Of a stretch of 64,000 nucleotides of DNA, positions 19,270-27,449 are shown one piece after another. The stretch is from contig NZ_JAUSWH010000008.1 of assembly GCF_030815125.1 (NCBI RefSeq), positions 62,001 through 126,000 on the forward strand, in the 5' to 3' direction. Each line of letters begins with the position of its first letter. Positions within the stretch are counted from its first letter, which is position 1. Below the pieces are notes generated by a model, which was given only the letters and a program-made list of their open reading frames with translations, was not told where the DNA came from and searched no databases. This DNA is from Allorhizobium paknamense. Lineage in GTDB: Bacteria; Pseudomonadota; Alphaproteobacteria; Rhizobiales; Rhizobiaceae. A program made the position numbers and the translations under genes.

Positions 19270-19389
19270 TACGAAGAGTCATTGAAAATGACTCTTCGTA
19301 TTCCTCTTTCGAATATCTCAAGCCCCTGATGCATTTGAGATATTCGAAATTCTTTCAAGGCGAGGATGCGTTAGCATCTTCGAGCCTTG
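19268..19389 (+). repeat. About 123-bp compound palindromic repeat, copy 2
   Basis: Same unit as 15487-15610 in opposite orientation. It begins at the end of the preceding gene, with hairpin AATACGAAGAGTCATT / AATGACTCTTCGTATT first. Confidence 0.85.
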
Positions 19390-19463
19390 GTATGACGGGC
19401 TATCAGGCCGAACCAGCTTTTCCGCCTCCCCAGGCAAAGCCAGCAGTGATCTTTTGGAGTATC

Positions 19464-19619
19464 ATGAGCAAAGCCAATCAAAAGCCGAAACGCCATATGG
19501 CGACTTTCGTGACATCGCTCTTCGTCCTGGCGTGTATCGTCGGCGGCGTTTATCTGTTTGCCTATCACCCGGGAGAGGTGGAGCCGGAAAATCCTGCTCA
19601 ATCCATTTCCCGTCCGTGA
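19464..19619 (+). CDS. Small single-span membrane protein
   Basis: 51 aa from ATG 19464 (GGAG four to five bases upstream): a basic N-terminus (MSKANQKPKRHM), one membrane helix (ATFVTSLFVLACIVGGVYLFA) and a short acidic/polar tail. The positive-inside rule puts the N-terminus in the cytoplasm. No family is recognised. It could be chance coding, but the ribosome site and clean topology favour a gene. It is convergent with the AraC-type regulator. Confidence 0.5.
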   Translation: MSKANQKPKRHMATFVTSLFVLACIVGGVYLFAYHPGEVEPENPAQSISRP

Positions 19620-19646
19620 GACCTGCCGGAAATCACGGAAATTAGA

Positions 19647-19674
19647 ACGCTGATCTGTTTGAAGCAGATCAGCG
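19647..19674. terminator. Hairpin at the 3' end of the AraC-type gene
   Basis: Stem ACGCTGATCTG / CAGATCAGCGC around TTTGAAG; its right arm overlaps the stop codon of the regulator. It likely ends both converging transcripts. Confidence 0.6.
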
Positions 19675-20631
19675 CTTCAGCGTTGTTGAGGGCGACTCTC
19701 CAAAACGTTGGCGGTAATTCACGGCAAAACGGCCAGCATGGCTAAAACCCCAGCGCGCCGCGATCTCTGCCACAGAGCTTCCCGGCGGCGCCTCCAGAAG
19801 GGTGCGGCGGACGCATTCCAGACGCAGGCTTTGAAGATAGACAGTCGGTGTCGTGTCCTTGAACTGCCGAAAGCTCTGCTGAAGGGTTCTGGCGCCAACG
19901 CCACTTGCAGCGGCAATGTCTTCCAGGCTGATTGGTTTATGGAGATTCGCTTCCATGAAGTCGATCGCACGTGATACGTGGCGCGGCGTGGCAATCGGGG
20001 CAGGCAGTTGAAATTGCTCGGCCAGATTATGGGGCAGGAGCGTTGTCAGCATGCTGTTCAGCGTCATGGTCAGTCTGGCGCGGCACATGTCCTGCGCCAG
20101 AAGATCTGGATGTCTGGATAATTCCGCATGAAGCGTCTGGGCCATCGTACGGAAGATCAGCCCCGTGCCGCTAGTCACGTCCCACTCCGCAGGGAGCCGC
20201 AATTCGCCCTTTAGCGACGTCTCGAGATAACGCTCCGTATGCCGGGCCAGATCCGCCTTGTCGATGATCAATGCAATATGGTCTCGCGGTCCGTTCAGCG
20301 ACATGCGTGTATTGCGCCTGCATTCCTGCAAGGTTGCTTTCTCGGGGGAAGAGATGCTGATTTTCCCTTCACTATCGATCAATGCACTGCCAGCGAAGGG
20401 AAGGAAGATGACACATTTGTCCGTGCTTTCTTTTCTGTTCGTGGAAAAGATGCCCTCATAGTGGGCGCGGCTGATGGTGTGTGCTCCCAGCTTCCAAGAG
20501 TTCCAACGAAACCGCAGGGGGACGGGGCGAGCATCGACGGTAATGGGCGAAGCAGGGCTTGAAAGCGTTTGTTCCAATGCTTCCGCATCGTCACCCGCTG
20601 TCATGAGCTGCTTTATGCTGGGCGCGTCCAT
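19669..20631 (-). CDS. AraC-family transcriptional regulator
   Basis: A 320-aa regulator. The C-terminal ~100 residues carry two helix-turn-helix motifs (ISLEDIAAASGVGARTLQQS and SVAEIAARWGFSHAGRFAVN) ending in the family RQRFGESPS block. The N-terminal ~200 residues resemble AraC-binding-like domain 2 proteins (FeaR/ThcR group), which sense small molecules. ATG 20631 is the first plausible start. Flanking repeats separate it from both sides, so no target operon is obvious; the T3SS locus begins about 700 bp away on the opposite strand, and control of it is possible but unproven. Confidence 0.85.
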   Translation of the reverse strand: MDAPSIKQLMTAGDDAEALEQTLSSPASPITVDARPVPLRFRWNSWKLGAHTISRAHYEGIFSTNRKESTDKCVIFLPFAGSALIDSEGKISISSPEKATLQECRRNTRMSLNGPRDHIALIIDKADLARHTERYLETSLKGELRLPAEWDVTSGTGLIFRTMAQTLHAELSRHPDLLAQDMCRARLTMTLNSMLTTLLPHNLAEQFQLPAPIATPRHVSRAIDFMEANLHKPISLEDIAAASGVGARTLQQSFRQFKDTTPTVYLQSLRLECVRRTLLEAPPGSSVAEIAARWGFSHAGRFAVNYRQRFGESPSTTLKR

Positions 20632-20654
20632 TGGGTACCTGTCTACACAAGCTT

Positions 20655-20701
20655 AGAGCATAATCCGACCGGAGTGAAACGAGGATCGATAAGATTATGC
20701 T
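20655..20701 (+). repeat. 47-bp dispersed palindromic repeat, copy 2
   Basis: Exact reverse complement of 4925-4971 across all 47 bases. It lies just upstream of the AraC-type gene, in its leader. Confidence 0.9.
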
Positions 20702-20717
20702 TTAAAAATAAAATGCT

Positions 20718-20756
20718 AGAGCGCCGATCTGATTCAATCAGATCGAAAAGCGCTCT
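20718..20756. repeat. Hairpin repeat related to 4873-4907
   Basis: Core arms CGATCTGATT / AATCAGATCG with outer AGAGCGC / GCGCTCT ends, sharing the core of the 4873 hairpin. Confidence 0.75.
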
Positions 20757-21331
20757 AGAGCGAGGTTTTTTCAACGGCTGATCGCGCGAAACGGCTGTCC
20801 CGGACGATCGCAATATTGAGTGATCACCAGAAGACTATAAAAAGCCGATAAGGATGTTTTCGCTTCATGCCCGAAAGCAAAGCCTTTTTACCGCATGGTT
20901 TCCTGTTTGTTGCGGAATTTACCTCAAGTACCCGCTTTGCTTGATGGCGACAGGCTGAACTCTGAGGTTGGTCGAGATGCGATCCTTCGGAAGGTCTTTC
21001 CCCAACAGAAGTCAGTACCTTTATGTGCTGCGTGAGTATTGCGGTGTGCTGATACCGGTAAACGCACTGGATGCCGCTTGTGCTTATAAAAGTGTGCCGG
21101 TCCCGCAAAGGGCGGATCATAGGGGTCAAGACAGCGTCGCAGGACTGTCATGAAGAGTTCACACTAGAAATCAGACGTATTCGTACATAAAAAAATTATA
21201 AAATTCATGATTAGCTGGCGGTTTATCAGTGTTAATTATGAATTTTATGATTACCGTTCTGTTAACGGCAATTATTGACTTGTTTCTCTCTCTTACATAA
21301 AGCTTTCTTCAGGAAAAGCGGAGAGATCAAC
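20757..21331. promoter_or_regulatory. AT-rich leader of the type III secretion locus
   Basis: About 575 bp without a convincing gene. The last 170 bp are AT-rich and hold an 11-bp perfect inverted repeat (ATAAAATTCAT 21198-21208 / ATGAATTTTAT 21238-21248), just ahead of the first T3SS gene at 21332; it could be an operator or a promoter-overlapping site. I found no sequence matching a TtsI tts box by eye. Confidence 0.4.
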
Positions 21332-21574
21332 ATGTCTGTCGAGCAAGTATCTGGCGTTTCGGGGTCGACTCTTGTATCCACACCTTCAGGTGGTGGTGAC
21401 GATAAGTCTGCATCTGGGTCGACGACAAAGAAATACGATCCGAATACGGAAGAGACTATTCTGGAAGAAGGAATTGCTTCCTTCCTGCCTTCCGCAATGT
21501 CGAACCTGATGCAGTTGAACAATTCCATCTTCAACTACGCCAAGGATGCCATAGACGAGGCTTCGGACGAGTAG
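21332..21574 (+). CDS. 80-aa unknown protein heading the T3SS operon
   Basis: An acidic, Ser/Gly/Thr-rich protein. Residues 1-40 look disordered (VSGVSGSTLVSTPSGGGDDK), and a C-terminal amphipathic helix pair follows (TILEEGIASFLPSAMSNLMQ, NNSIFNYAKDAIDEASDE). ATG 21332 has GGAG about 9 nt upstream. No cysteine, no signal peptide. The disordered Ser-rich N-terminus is the sort used as a type III secretion signal, so it may be a secreted early substrate; this is inference. A perfect GCGCCACGTGGCGC palindrome (21574-21587) sits on its stop codon and could attenuate the downstream genes. Confidence 0.6.
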   Translation: MSVEQVSGVSGSTLVSTPSGGGDDKSASGSTTKKYDPNTEETILEEGIASFLPSAMSNLMQLNNSIFNYAKDAIDEASDE

Positions 21575-21694
21575 CGCCACGTGGCGCAGGGGCGGGTCTG
21601 AGCCCCCAATTTCCATCGCAGCAAAGGTGTTCCCAGAGGCTGGAAGGCTCATCTTCCCGGCATTTGCAATTGTGTGTCTGAAGTAGGATTGCCG

Positions 21695-22174
21695 ATGAGT
21701 GTTGAAGATCCATCCGGGCGTCTGATCGCCCTTCAGGCGACTGCCGGTCAGGCGGGCATGCCAAACGAGATTACGGCTCGGTTTGCGGAGATCATCAATG
21801 GCAATGATGTGCCGCTGAATTCGGTTCAGGGCAGTCCAGCCGAGCTTGCGGTCGATGCCAGCCGCGGTTTGAGGATCGGTGCGGACAGCATCGACCTGCC
21901 CATCCAGATGCCACCTCACGGGGCGGGAGGGGGCGATGGCTTCCTCAGCCGTATTTCCAGTTTTTTTCAGAAATGGACTGAGCTGCCGCAGGTTAACGGG
22001 GAGAAGGTCATTCTTTCGACCTCCCGAAAAAACGAGCCGCAGGCAACGCAGGAGTTGAACGACACGCTGGAGCGGTTTGAGGCCTCGCAACGCTTTGCGG
22101 CGGGAACAGCGCTTTTATCGTCCCTCACACAATCGGTGTTGTCTTCGTCCAAACGTCTTACGCAGGGGCAGTAA
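21695..22174 (+). CDS. sctI: T3SS inner-rod protein SctI (NolB/NopB-like)
   Basis: 159 aa. Its place directly before sctJ-K-L-N matches nolB in the rhizobial nolBTUV order. The C-terminal helix (ELNDTLERFEASQRFAAGTALLSSL-type, about 118-155) resembles SctI inner-rod subunits, which end in a long amphipathic helix and pack inside the export gate. The N-terminal two thirds are variable and Gly/Pro-rich, also usual for NopB. ATG 21695 has TAGGA upstream. Sequence support is moderate; synteny carries much of the call. Confidence 0.6.
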   Translation: MSVEDPSGRLIALQATAGQAGMPNEITARFAEIINGNDVPLNSVQGSPAELAVDASRGLRIGADSIDLPIQMPPHGAGGGDGFLSRISSFFQKWTELPQVNGEKVILSTSRKNEPQATQELNDTLERFEASQRFAAGTALLSSLTQSVLSSSKRLTQGQ

Positions 22175-22175
22175 C

Positions 22176-22973
22176 GTGGGTGTTTTAGAAAGAAGGCAGA
22201 ATGTCAGGGGCGCTTTGCCAGCGGCCACCGTGCTTGCTGCTCTCTTGTGTCTGTCCGGGTGCTCGGAGGATGCCTTAACAGGGCTGAGCCAGAAGGATGC
22301 ATTGGATGCGCAAATCCTGCTTACTCGTTCCGGCATTGCCGCCTCGATGCGGCCGGAGAGCAATGGTTTTACTATCGTTGTCGATGCCAAGGATCGGGGC
22401 AGGGCACTGGAACTGATGGTGGAAGCGGGGCTTCCCCGGGAAAAACGCAGTGATATTCCGCAGCTTTTTCCTGGTGACGGCTTTCTGGTGACCCCTTACG
22501 AACAGCGGGCAAGGCTTGCTTATGCGACCGAGCAACAACTGGCAGAGACGCTGTCCACGCTGGACGGAGTGGCCTCGGCACGGGTGCATGTGGTGCTGCC
22601 GGAGGATAATGGCCGCGGGCTGATCAAGGAAAAGGCGAGGGCGGCTGCACTGTTGCAATATCGCCCGGGCGCTGATGTCGGCGATATTGATGTCAAAAGC
22701 CGGGCGATGCTCGTCAATAGCGTGCGTGGCCTGGGGTATGATGACGTATCAGTGGTTTTGAGCCCGTGGGCGGATGGCGCGGCGGCTCCGGCTCCGGTTG
22801 CGGCGGCTCAAGGGGAGGGGGCGAATGTGGCTGTTTCTGCGCCGGACCATGTGCAGGCCGGACTCTTTTCACTGCTGAAGGGCAGAATGGTGTTGGTCAT
22901 CGCCGCTCTCTGTCTGGCAATTGCAGGGATCATGACGCTGCTTCTGCCGGAACGGCGGGAGGGGCGAAAATGA
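22176..22973 (+). CDS. sctJ: T3SS inner-membrane ring lipoprotein SctJ (NolT)
   Basis: 265 aa from GTG 22176, which has an AGGGG ribosome site in the end of sctI. The lipobox LSGC gives lipid-modified C29. The YscJ/FliF-type ring-building domain follows (LSQKDALDAQILLTRSGIAA; YEQRARLAYATEQQLAETL; SARVHVVLPEDN), then a Pro/Ala-rich linker and one C-terminal membrane helix (MVLVIAALCLAIAGIMTLLL). SctJ forms the periplasmic-face MS ring with SctD. The stop overlaps sctK (ATGA). Confidence 0.9.
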   Translation: MGVLERRQNVRGALPAATVLAALLCLSGCSEDALTGLSQKDALDAQILLTRSGIAASMRPESNGFTIVVDAKDRGRALELMVEAGLPREKRSDIPQLFPGDGFLVTPYEQRARLAYATEQQLAETLSTLDGVASARVHVVLPEDNGRGLIKEKARAAALLQYRPGADVGDIDVKSRAMLVNSVRGLGYDDVSVVLSPWADGAAAPAPVAAAQGEGANVAVSAPDHVQAGLFSLLKGRMVLVIAALCLAIAGIMTLLLPERREGRK

Positions 22974-23593
22974 GGACCATCGTCCGGCAAGTGCCCGAGG
23001 CGATCCGGGATGCTCATGGCGAGGTGGCCTTGATGGAGCGAGTGCAGTGGCTTGCGGTTAAGGATTGGCCCGCTCTGTTGGGATCGGGATTGGCCGAGCG
23101 GATGTTCGCTCCGCAAACACGGCTGGCCCGCCGCGGCCTTGAGACGGTGATGCGGCACGGGGACAATCCTCTGCAACTGCAAGGATCGGTGCGCAGGCTT
23201 TTTATCTTTCCTCCTGAAACCATCACCATGCTCGCTGCCGCCTGCGGTCTCGCCTATCACCTTCCGGCCTTTGGTGCGGTACTGGATCGGAAGACCCTTG
23301 CGAAGCTTCAGGCGCAATTGGGGGAGGCGGCAGTATCGCTGGTGCTTGGTCAGCCAGTGGCCGAGCGTGCGAGCATTGGGCTGATCGACCCGGTGGATGC
23401 GAAATGCTTTGAGACGATCCGGGCGGATGGATGGGCGCTTCTGCATTTATGGGCGGATCTTCAGGGGCTGTCGCGCTTGTGGCGGCGGCATTGGCTATCG
23501 GGCGAGCGTGGCTCCGCCTCCCTCGATCTGCGCAGCGGCATGAGACTTGTCGAAGAGCTTGTCTCTGACCTTGCTTATTCCGGAGGCGCCTGA
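22970..23593 (+). CDS. sctK: T3SS sorting-platform protein SctK (NolU-like)
   Basis: 207 aa, start and stop overlapping its neighbours by 4 and 1 bases. It sits between sctJ and sctL, the position of nolU in rhizobial loci. SctK is a poorly conserved cytoplasmic adaptor linking SctQ/SctL pods to the ring. Visible features are several Trp- and Leu-rich helices (LMERVQWLAVKDWPALLGS, GWALLHLWADLQGLSRLWRR). The call rests mainly on position and size. Confidence 0.7.
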   Translation: MRTIVRQVPEAIRDAHGEVALMERVQWLAVKDWPALLGSGLAERMFAPQTRLARRGLETVMRHGDNPLQLQGSVRRLFIFPPETITMLAAACGLAYHLPAFGAVLDRKTLAKLQAQLGEAAVSLVLGQPVAERASIGLIDPVDAKCFETIRADGWALLHLWADLQGLSRLWRRHWLSGERGSASLDLRSGMRLVEELVSDLAYSGGA

Positions 23594-24138
23594 TGGCCGC
23601 CCAAATCATTCCAGGCGAGGAAATGGGGATTTTTATCGATGCCAAGTCCCTGCTGGTAAAGGCCGAGCATGTGCTGGCTGTGGCAGAAAGCGAATGTGAA
23701 GCGAAGGCCGAGGCCGCCCGCAACGCTGGCTATCGCGATGGCTACGAGCGGGGGCTGGCTGAGGCCTTGGGCGCGGTAGAGCCACTGGTGCAGCAGGCGT
23801 CCCAGGCTCTCCGCTCTCTGGAGCAGGATATCGAGGCCGTCGTTATTCAGGCGCTCGGTCTGGTTTTGGGATCTATTCCGCCGGAGACCAGAATCCGATT
23901 GCTGATCAACCGCGCGCTGGCAGAGGTCAACGCGGCGCGGCAGGTGGTGCTGCGGGTTGCGGTGAGCGATGAACCTTCTGTTCGACGCGCCATCGCTGGC
24001 CTGGGGGATCATATCCGTGTGGATGTCGATCGGCTGCTCCAATCAGGCGAGATGACGCTGGAAACGGGCACTGGTCATCGGCATATCGGGCTGATGGCGC
24101 AGCTTTCCCGCGTGATGGAAGGGCTGTCTCATGCCTGA
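23593..24138 (+). CDS. sctL: T3SS stator protein SctL (NolV, YscL/FliH family)
   Basis: 181 aa. It has the family layout: a short N-terminal segment, an Ala/Glu-rich helix (AEHVLAVAESECEAKAEAA), a Gly-containing GYRDGYERGLAEALG heptad region, and a C-terminal FliH-like domain (VVIQALGLVLGSIPPETRIR; VVLRVAVSDEPS). It holds the ATPase SctN to the sorting platform and restrains its activity. The start overlaps the sctK stop; its end overlaps sctN by 8 bases. Confidence 0.85.
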   Translation: MAAQIIPGEEMGIFIDAKSLLVKAEHVLAVAESECEAKAEAARNAGYRDGYERGLAEALGAVEPLVQQASQALRSLEQDIEAVVIQALGLVLGSIPPETRIRLLINRALAEVNAARQVVLRVAVSDEPSVRRAIAGLGDHIRVDVDRLLQSGEMTLETGTGHRHIGLMAQLSRVMEGLSHA

Positions 24139-25501
24139 CCGTCCGTTCGAGGATTTTGCGGCGGAGGCGCGCAACTCCGGGGCCGCGACATTGCAGCGAT
24201 GGCGGGCGCGGCTCGACGATCTTGCCCCGGTGCGGGAAAGTGGCCGTGTCATGCGTGTCACGGGGCCGCTGGTGCAGGCGATAATGCCGAGTGTTGCAAT
24301 CGGTGAGCTTTGTGAATTGCGGGAGCCTGGGCAGGGGCTGATCGGTCTGGGCGAGGTGGTGGGGATTGAAGGCGAGCACGCCGTGCTGTCGCTCCATGGC
24401 GATACGCGGGGATTATCCCAGCGTACCGAGGTAACCCCCACGGGGCAAAGTCCGGCTATTGCCGTGGGTGATTTCCTGCTGGGGGCGGTGATCGATGCCC
24501 ACGGGCGCATGATTGCCGCGCCATCCAGGCCTGTTGCCGGAGCAGGAGAGCGGATCATGCAGCCTCTGCACGGTCACCCTCCGCCGCCCTTGAAGAAGCT
24601 GGAAATCGAACAGCCGTTTGTCACCGGCATTCGCGCCATTGACGGCCTCCTGACCTGCGGGGAAGGGCAGCGGCTTGGCATTTTCGGCCCGCCGGGCGCC
24701 GGTAAATCCACTTTGATCAGCGATATCGTGCACGGTTCGAATGCCGATGTGGTGGTCTGTGCGCTGGTGGGCGAGCGGGGACGTGAGGTCGGCGAATTCG
24801 TCCGCGCTGTCATGCCCGACGGGGCGGCCTCCAAGGTCGTGCTGGTCGTTGCCACCTCGGACAGGCCCTCGCTTGAGCGCTACAAGGCCGTGCTGACGGC
24901 GCTTTCGGTGGGCGAATATTTTCGCGACAGGGGACGCCGTGTGCTTTTGGTGGTCGATAGCGTGACGCGCGTCGCCCGTGCCTTGCGGGAAATCGGGTTG
25001 GCCGCGGGTGAACCGCCGGTGCGGCGCGGCTATCCGCCTTCCGTCTTTGCGGCACTTCCCAAGCTTTTTGAACGTTCCGGCAATAGTGAAAAGGGCAGGA
25101 TGACAGCCTTTTACACCGTGCTGGTGGAAGGCGAAGATCAGGATGATCCGATTGCCGAGGAAACGCGCTCATTGCTGGATGGGCATATCATTCTATCCGA
25201 CAAGATCGCGCAGGCGGGTCTCTTTCCGGCAATCGACGTGCTGATGAGCCGCAGCCGCACCATGAATGCGGTGGTCACGCCCCAACACAGGGCGGCTGCC
25301 GAAGCGATCCGCTCCATGCTGGCCCTTTACCGGGAGGTGGAATTGCTGATCCGCGTCGGCGAATATCAGCCGGGCCGGGATGCGGCTGTGGACAAGGCGG
25401 TGGCGAAACGCCCGCAGATCCTGGATTTTTTGCATGCATCGGCGCGGCAGCATGAGGATTTGCCGGCTGTCGTGGCTCATCTGGAGGCGCTTGGGCGATG
25501 A
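24131..25501 (+). CDS. sctN: T3SS ATPase SctN (RhcN)
   Basis: A 456-aa F1/FliI-type ATPase. Walker A GPPGAGKST (K192), Walker B VLLVVDSVTR and the family segments ALVGERGREVGEFV and LPKLFERSGNSEKGRMTAFY are all intact. It forms a hexamer below the export gate and unfolds and detaches substrates from chaperones. In most rhizobial loci a small SctO gene follows directly; here sctQ follows instead (4-bp overlap) and the sctO candidate lies 9 kb away at 34450. Confidence 0.95.
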   Translation: MPDRPFEDFAAEARNSGAATLQRWRARLDDLAPVRESGRVMRVTGPLVQAIMPSVAIGELCELREPGQGLIGLGEVVGIEGEHAVLSLHGDTRGLSQRTEVTPTGQSPAIAVGDFLLGAVIDAHGRMIAAPSRPVAGAGERIMQPLHGHPPPPLKKLEIEQPFVTGIRAIDGLLTCGEGQRLGIFGPPGAGKSTLISDIVHGSNADVVVCALVGERGREVGEFVRAVMPDGAASKVVLVVATSDRPSLERYKAVLTALSVGEYFRDRGRRVLLVVDSVTRVARALREIGLAAGEPPVRRGYPPSVFAALPKLFERSGNSEKGRMTAFYTVLVEGEDQDDPIAEETRSLLDGHIILSDKIAQAGLFPAIDVLMSRSRTMNAVVTPQHRAAAEAIRSMLALYREVELLIRVGEYQPGRDAAVDKAVAKRPQILDFLHASARQHEDLPAVVAHLEALGR

Positions 25502-26508
25502 CCATTCAAACCTCTGCGCAAGATCTGCTTTTCAGCCGCAAGCGCCCGGGCCTCGGGTTCGGCGGTTGCGAACCCGTCAGCTTCGGCACTGGCCGATTGG
25601 CGCTGACGCTGAGGCCCATGGCTGCGGACATGGCTGCTGCGAAGATTTCTGACCCGGTTTTCCTGCATCTCTCCTATGCGGGCCGCTTGCAACCTCTCTG
25701 TTTTTCAGCCGGAACACTGAAGCTGATGGTGCAAAGGCTGGAGCCGATGCTGGCCTGGGAGCGCCTGCCGCCGGAGGGAATGGCGGCTGTGGTGGAGCAT
25801 CTCTTTGCTGGCGTCTTCGAAGCCGCGGAAAATCAGTGCGGGCAGCCCTTGGCGCTGTTGGCCATCACCAGCGAGGCGCCAGCGGATTTCATGCCGAACT
25901 GGGGGTTTGACATCTCCTGGAACGGGCTCACGGCACATGCCGCCCTCAAGGCCGATGCAGAGGTTCATGCCAGCCTTTTGCGCTGGGCAGCTCTGCTGCC
26001 TCGCCGGTCGCTTCGGCATCTGCCTGCCTGGGTGGCAATCAGGCGTGCCAGTGCCGAGGTGACGCTGTCCCAAATTCGCGCCCTCAAGCCTGGGGACGGC
26101 ATCTTGCTCGGCCTTCAGTCGCCAGACATGGCCGTTGCTGTGACCGAAGAACGCTATGCGGCTCATTGCATCATCCGGTCCGAAGGGGCCGTTCTGGGTG
26201 AGCGACTGCTTGCCCCCATTCTTGGATCCAAGAGGCATTTCATGGCCAACGACCTTGACGATACCGATGTGAATGACAAGCAGATTTCCGGGCTTTCGGA
26301 TATTCCGATCCGGCTGGTTTTCGAGGCCGGGCGGCTGGAACTGCCGTTGCGGGATCTGGAAAGCCTGGGCGAGGGCCATGTTTTTCCGCTGGAGCGGCCA
26401 CTGACGGATGCGGTGGACATCGTTGCCAATGGCCATGTCATTGGCCGTGGTGAAATGATCATGGTCGACGGCCTCAGCGCCGTGCGCGTGACGGCCTTGC
26501 AACGCTGA
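25498..26508 (+). CDS. sctQ: T3SS C-ring protein SctQ (RhcQ)
   Basis: A 336-aa cytoplasmic ring protein. The C-terminal ~75 residues form a SpoA/FliN domain (SDIPIRLVFEAGRLELPLRD, VDIVANGHVIGRGEMIMVDG). A second, weaker SpoA-like part lies near residue 190-250. It builds the sorting-platform pods with SctK and SctL. It overlaps sctN by 4 bases and sctR by one. Confidence 0.88.
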   Translation: MTIQTSAQDLLFSRKRPGLGFGGCEPVSFGTGRLALTLRPMAADMAAAKISDPVFLHLSYAGRLQPLCFSAGTLKLMVQRLEPMLAWERLPPEGMAAVVEHLFAGVFEAAENQCGQPLALLAITSEAPADFMPNWGFDISWNGLTAHAALKADAEVHASLLRWAALLPRRSLRHLPAWVAIRRASAEVTLSQIRALKPGDGILLGLQSPDMAVAVTEERYAAHCIIRSEGAVLGERLLAPILGSKRHFMANDLDDTDVNDKQISGLSDIPIRLVFEAGRLELPLRDLESLGEGHVFPLERPLTDAVDIVANGHVIGRGEMIMVDGLSAVRVTALQR

Positions 26509-27161
26509 TGGACCAGAGCTTTCCACTGAGCCAGGGTCTTGCCGCCATGGCGGCAATCTCCTTTTTGCCGGTCATTGCCGTGGTGGCGACCTCTTTCACC
26601 AAGATTTCCGTCGTGCTGCTGATTGTTCGCAACGCCATCGGCATACAGCAGACGCCGCCCAATCTTCTGGTTTTCGCCGTCGCTATTGTGCTCTCGGCCT
26701 TTGTCATGAACCCGGTCCTTCAACAGAGTTGGCATTTGCTTCTGGCCAATTCCAGCCGGTTTGAAAGCCTGGGCGAAATGGCCGATGCCGTGGCGGTGAT
26801 TGCCGCACCGCTCAAGGCCTTCATGCTGAAATTCTCGCAGCCGGAGGTGCGGGATTTCTTTGTGGCCGCCTCCGGCAAAATCTGGGCGGGCGCGCCGATG
26901 TCTGAAGTCGGCTCGGAGGATGTCATGGTGCTGACGCCGAGTTTTCTGGTGTCGGAACTGACCCGCGCCTTCCAGATCGGTTTTCTGATCTATCTGCCGT
27001 TCCTGATGATCGATTTTGCGGTCTCCGCCATTTTGGTGGCGCTCGGCATGCAGATGATGTCGCCCACGGTTGTCTCGACGCCGCTGAAACTCCTCCTCTT
27101 CGTTTCGATTGACGGGTGGCGGAGGCTGCTGGAGGGACTGGTTCTCTCCTATGCTAATTGA
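26508..27161 (+). CDS. sctR: T3SS export-gate protein SctR (RhcR)
   Basis: 217 aa with the FliP/SctR pattern: an N-terminal hydrophobic helix pair containing VVATSFTKISVVLLIVRNAI, the conserved LTPSFLVSELTRAFQIGFLI block, and a C-terminal helix with GMQMMSPTVVSTPLKLLLF. It nucleates the SctRST core channel. The start abuts the stop of sctQ. Confidence 0.95.
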   Translation: MDQSFPLSQGLAAMAAISFLPVIAVVATSFTKISVVLLIVRNAIGIQQTPPNLLVFAVAIVLSAFVMNPVLQQSWHLLLANSSRFESLGEMADAVAVIAAPLKAFMLKFSQPEVRDFFVAASGKIWAGAPMSEVGSEDVMVLTPSFLVSELTRAFQIGFLIYLPFLMIDFAVSAILVALGMQMMSPTVVSTPLKLLLFVSIDGWRRLLEGLVLSYAN

Positions 27162-27173
27162 TGGAGGTTCGTG

Positions 27174-27443
27174 ATGCAGGAAGATCAGGTCGCCGCTGAA
27201 ATCGGCATGTCGGTGATGGCGACTTTCGCCTTTGCAGGGCCTCTTCTGGCGATTGCCGCAGCGCTTGGCATCTTCATCGCCATTTTTCAGGCCGCCACGC
27301 AGATTCAGGAGCAGACCATTTCGCAGATCGTCAAGATCGTCGTCGTTTCGGCCTGTCTTCTGGCGTTCGGGCGGGTCCTGGCAACGCCGCTGATCGAGCA
27401 CTCGACGCATATCCTCAATGATTTTCCCACCATGGTGCAATAG
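27174..27443 (+). CDS. sctS: T3SS export-gate protein SctS (RhcS)
   Basis: An 89-aa FliQ-family protein with two membrane helices (SVMATFAFAGPLLAIAAALG and VVSACLLAFGRVLATPL) and the central IFQAATQIQEQTISQIVKI motif. ATG 27174 is favoured over GTG 27171 because GGAGG lies at the ideal 6-nt spacing. Confidence 0.95.
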   Translation: MQEDQVAAEIGMSVMATFAFAGPLLAIAAALGIFIAIFQAATQIQEQTISQIVKIVVVSACLLAFGRVLATPLIEHSTHILNDFPTMVQ

Positions 27444-27449
27444 GATCTC

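Noticed and set aside
20824..21153. Short overlapping frames on both strands between the AraC-type gene and the T3SS
   Set aside because: No ribosome site, no family resemblance and odd composition; treated as non-coding.
21160..21331. tts box for TtsI
   Set aside because: No stretch resembling the GTCAGCTT-type consensus was found by eye in the leader, and none in 33642-33898.
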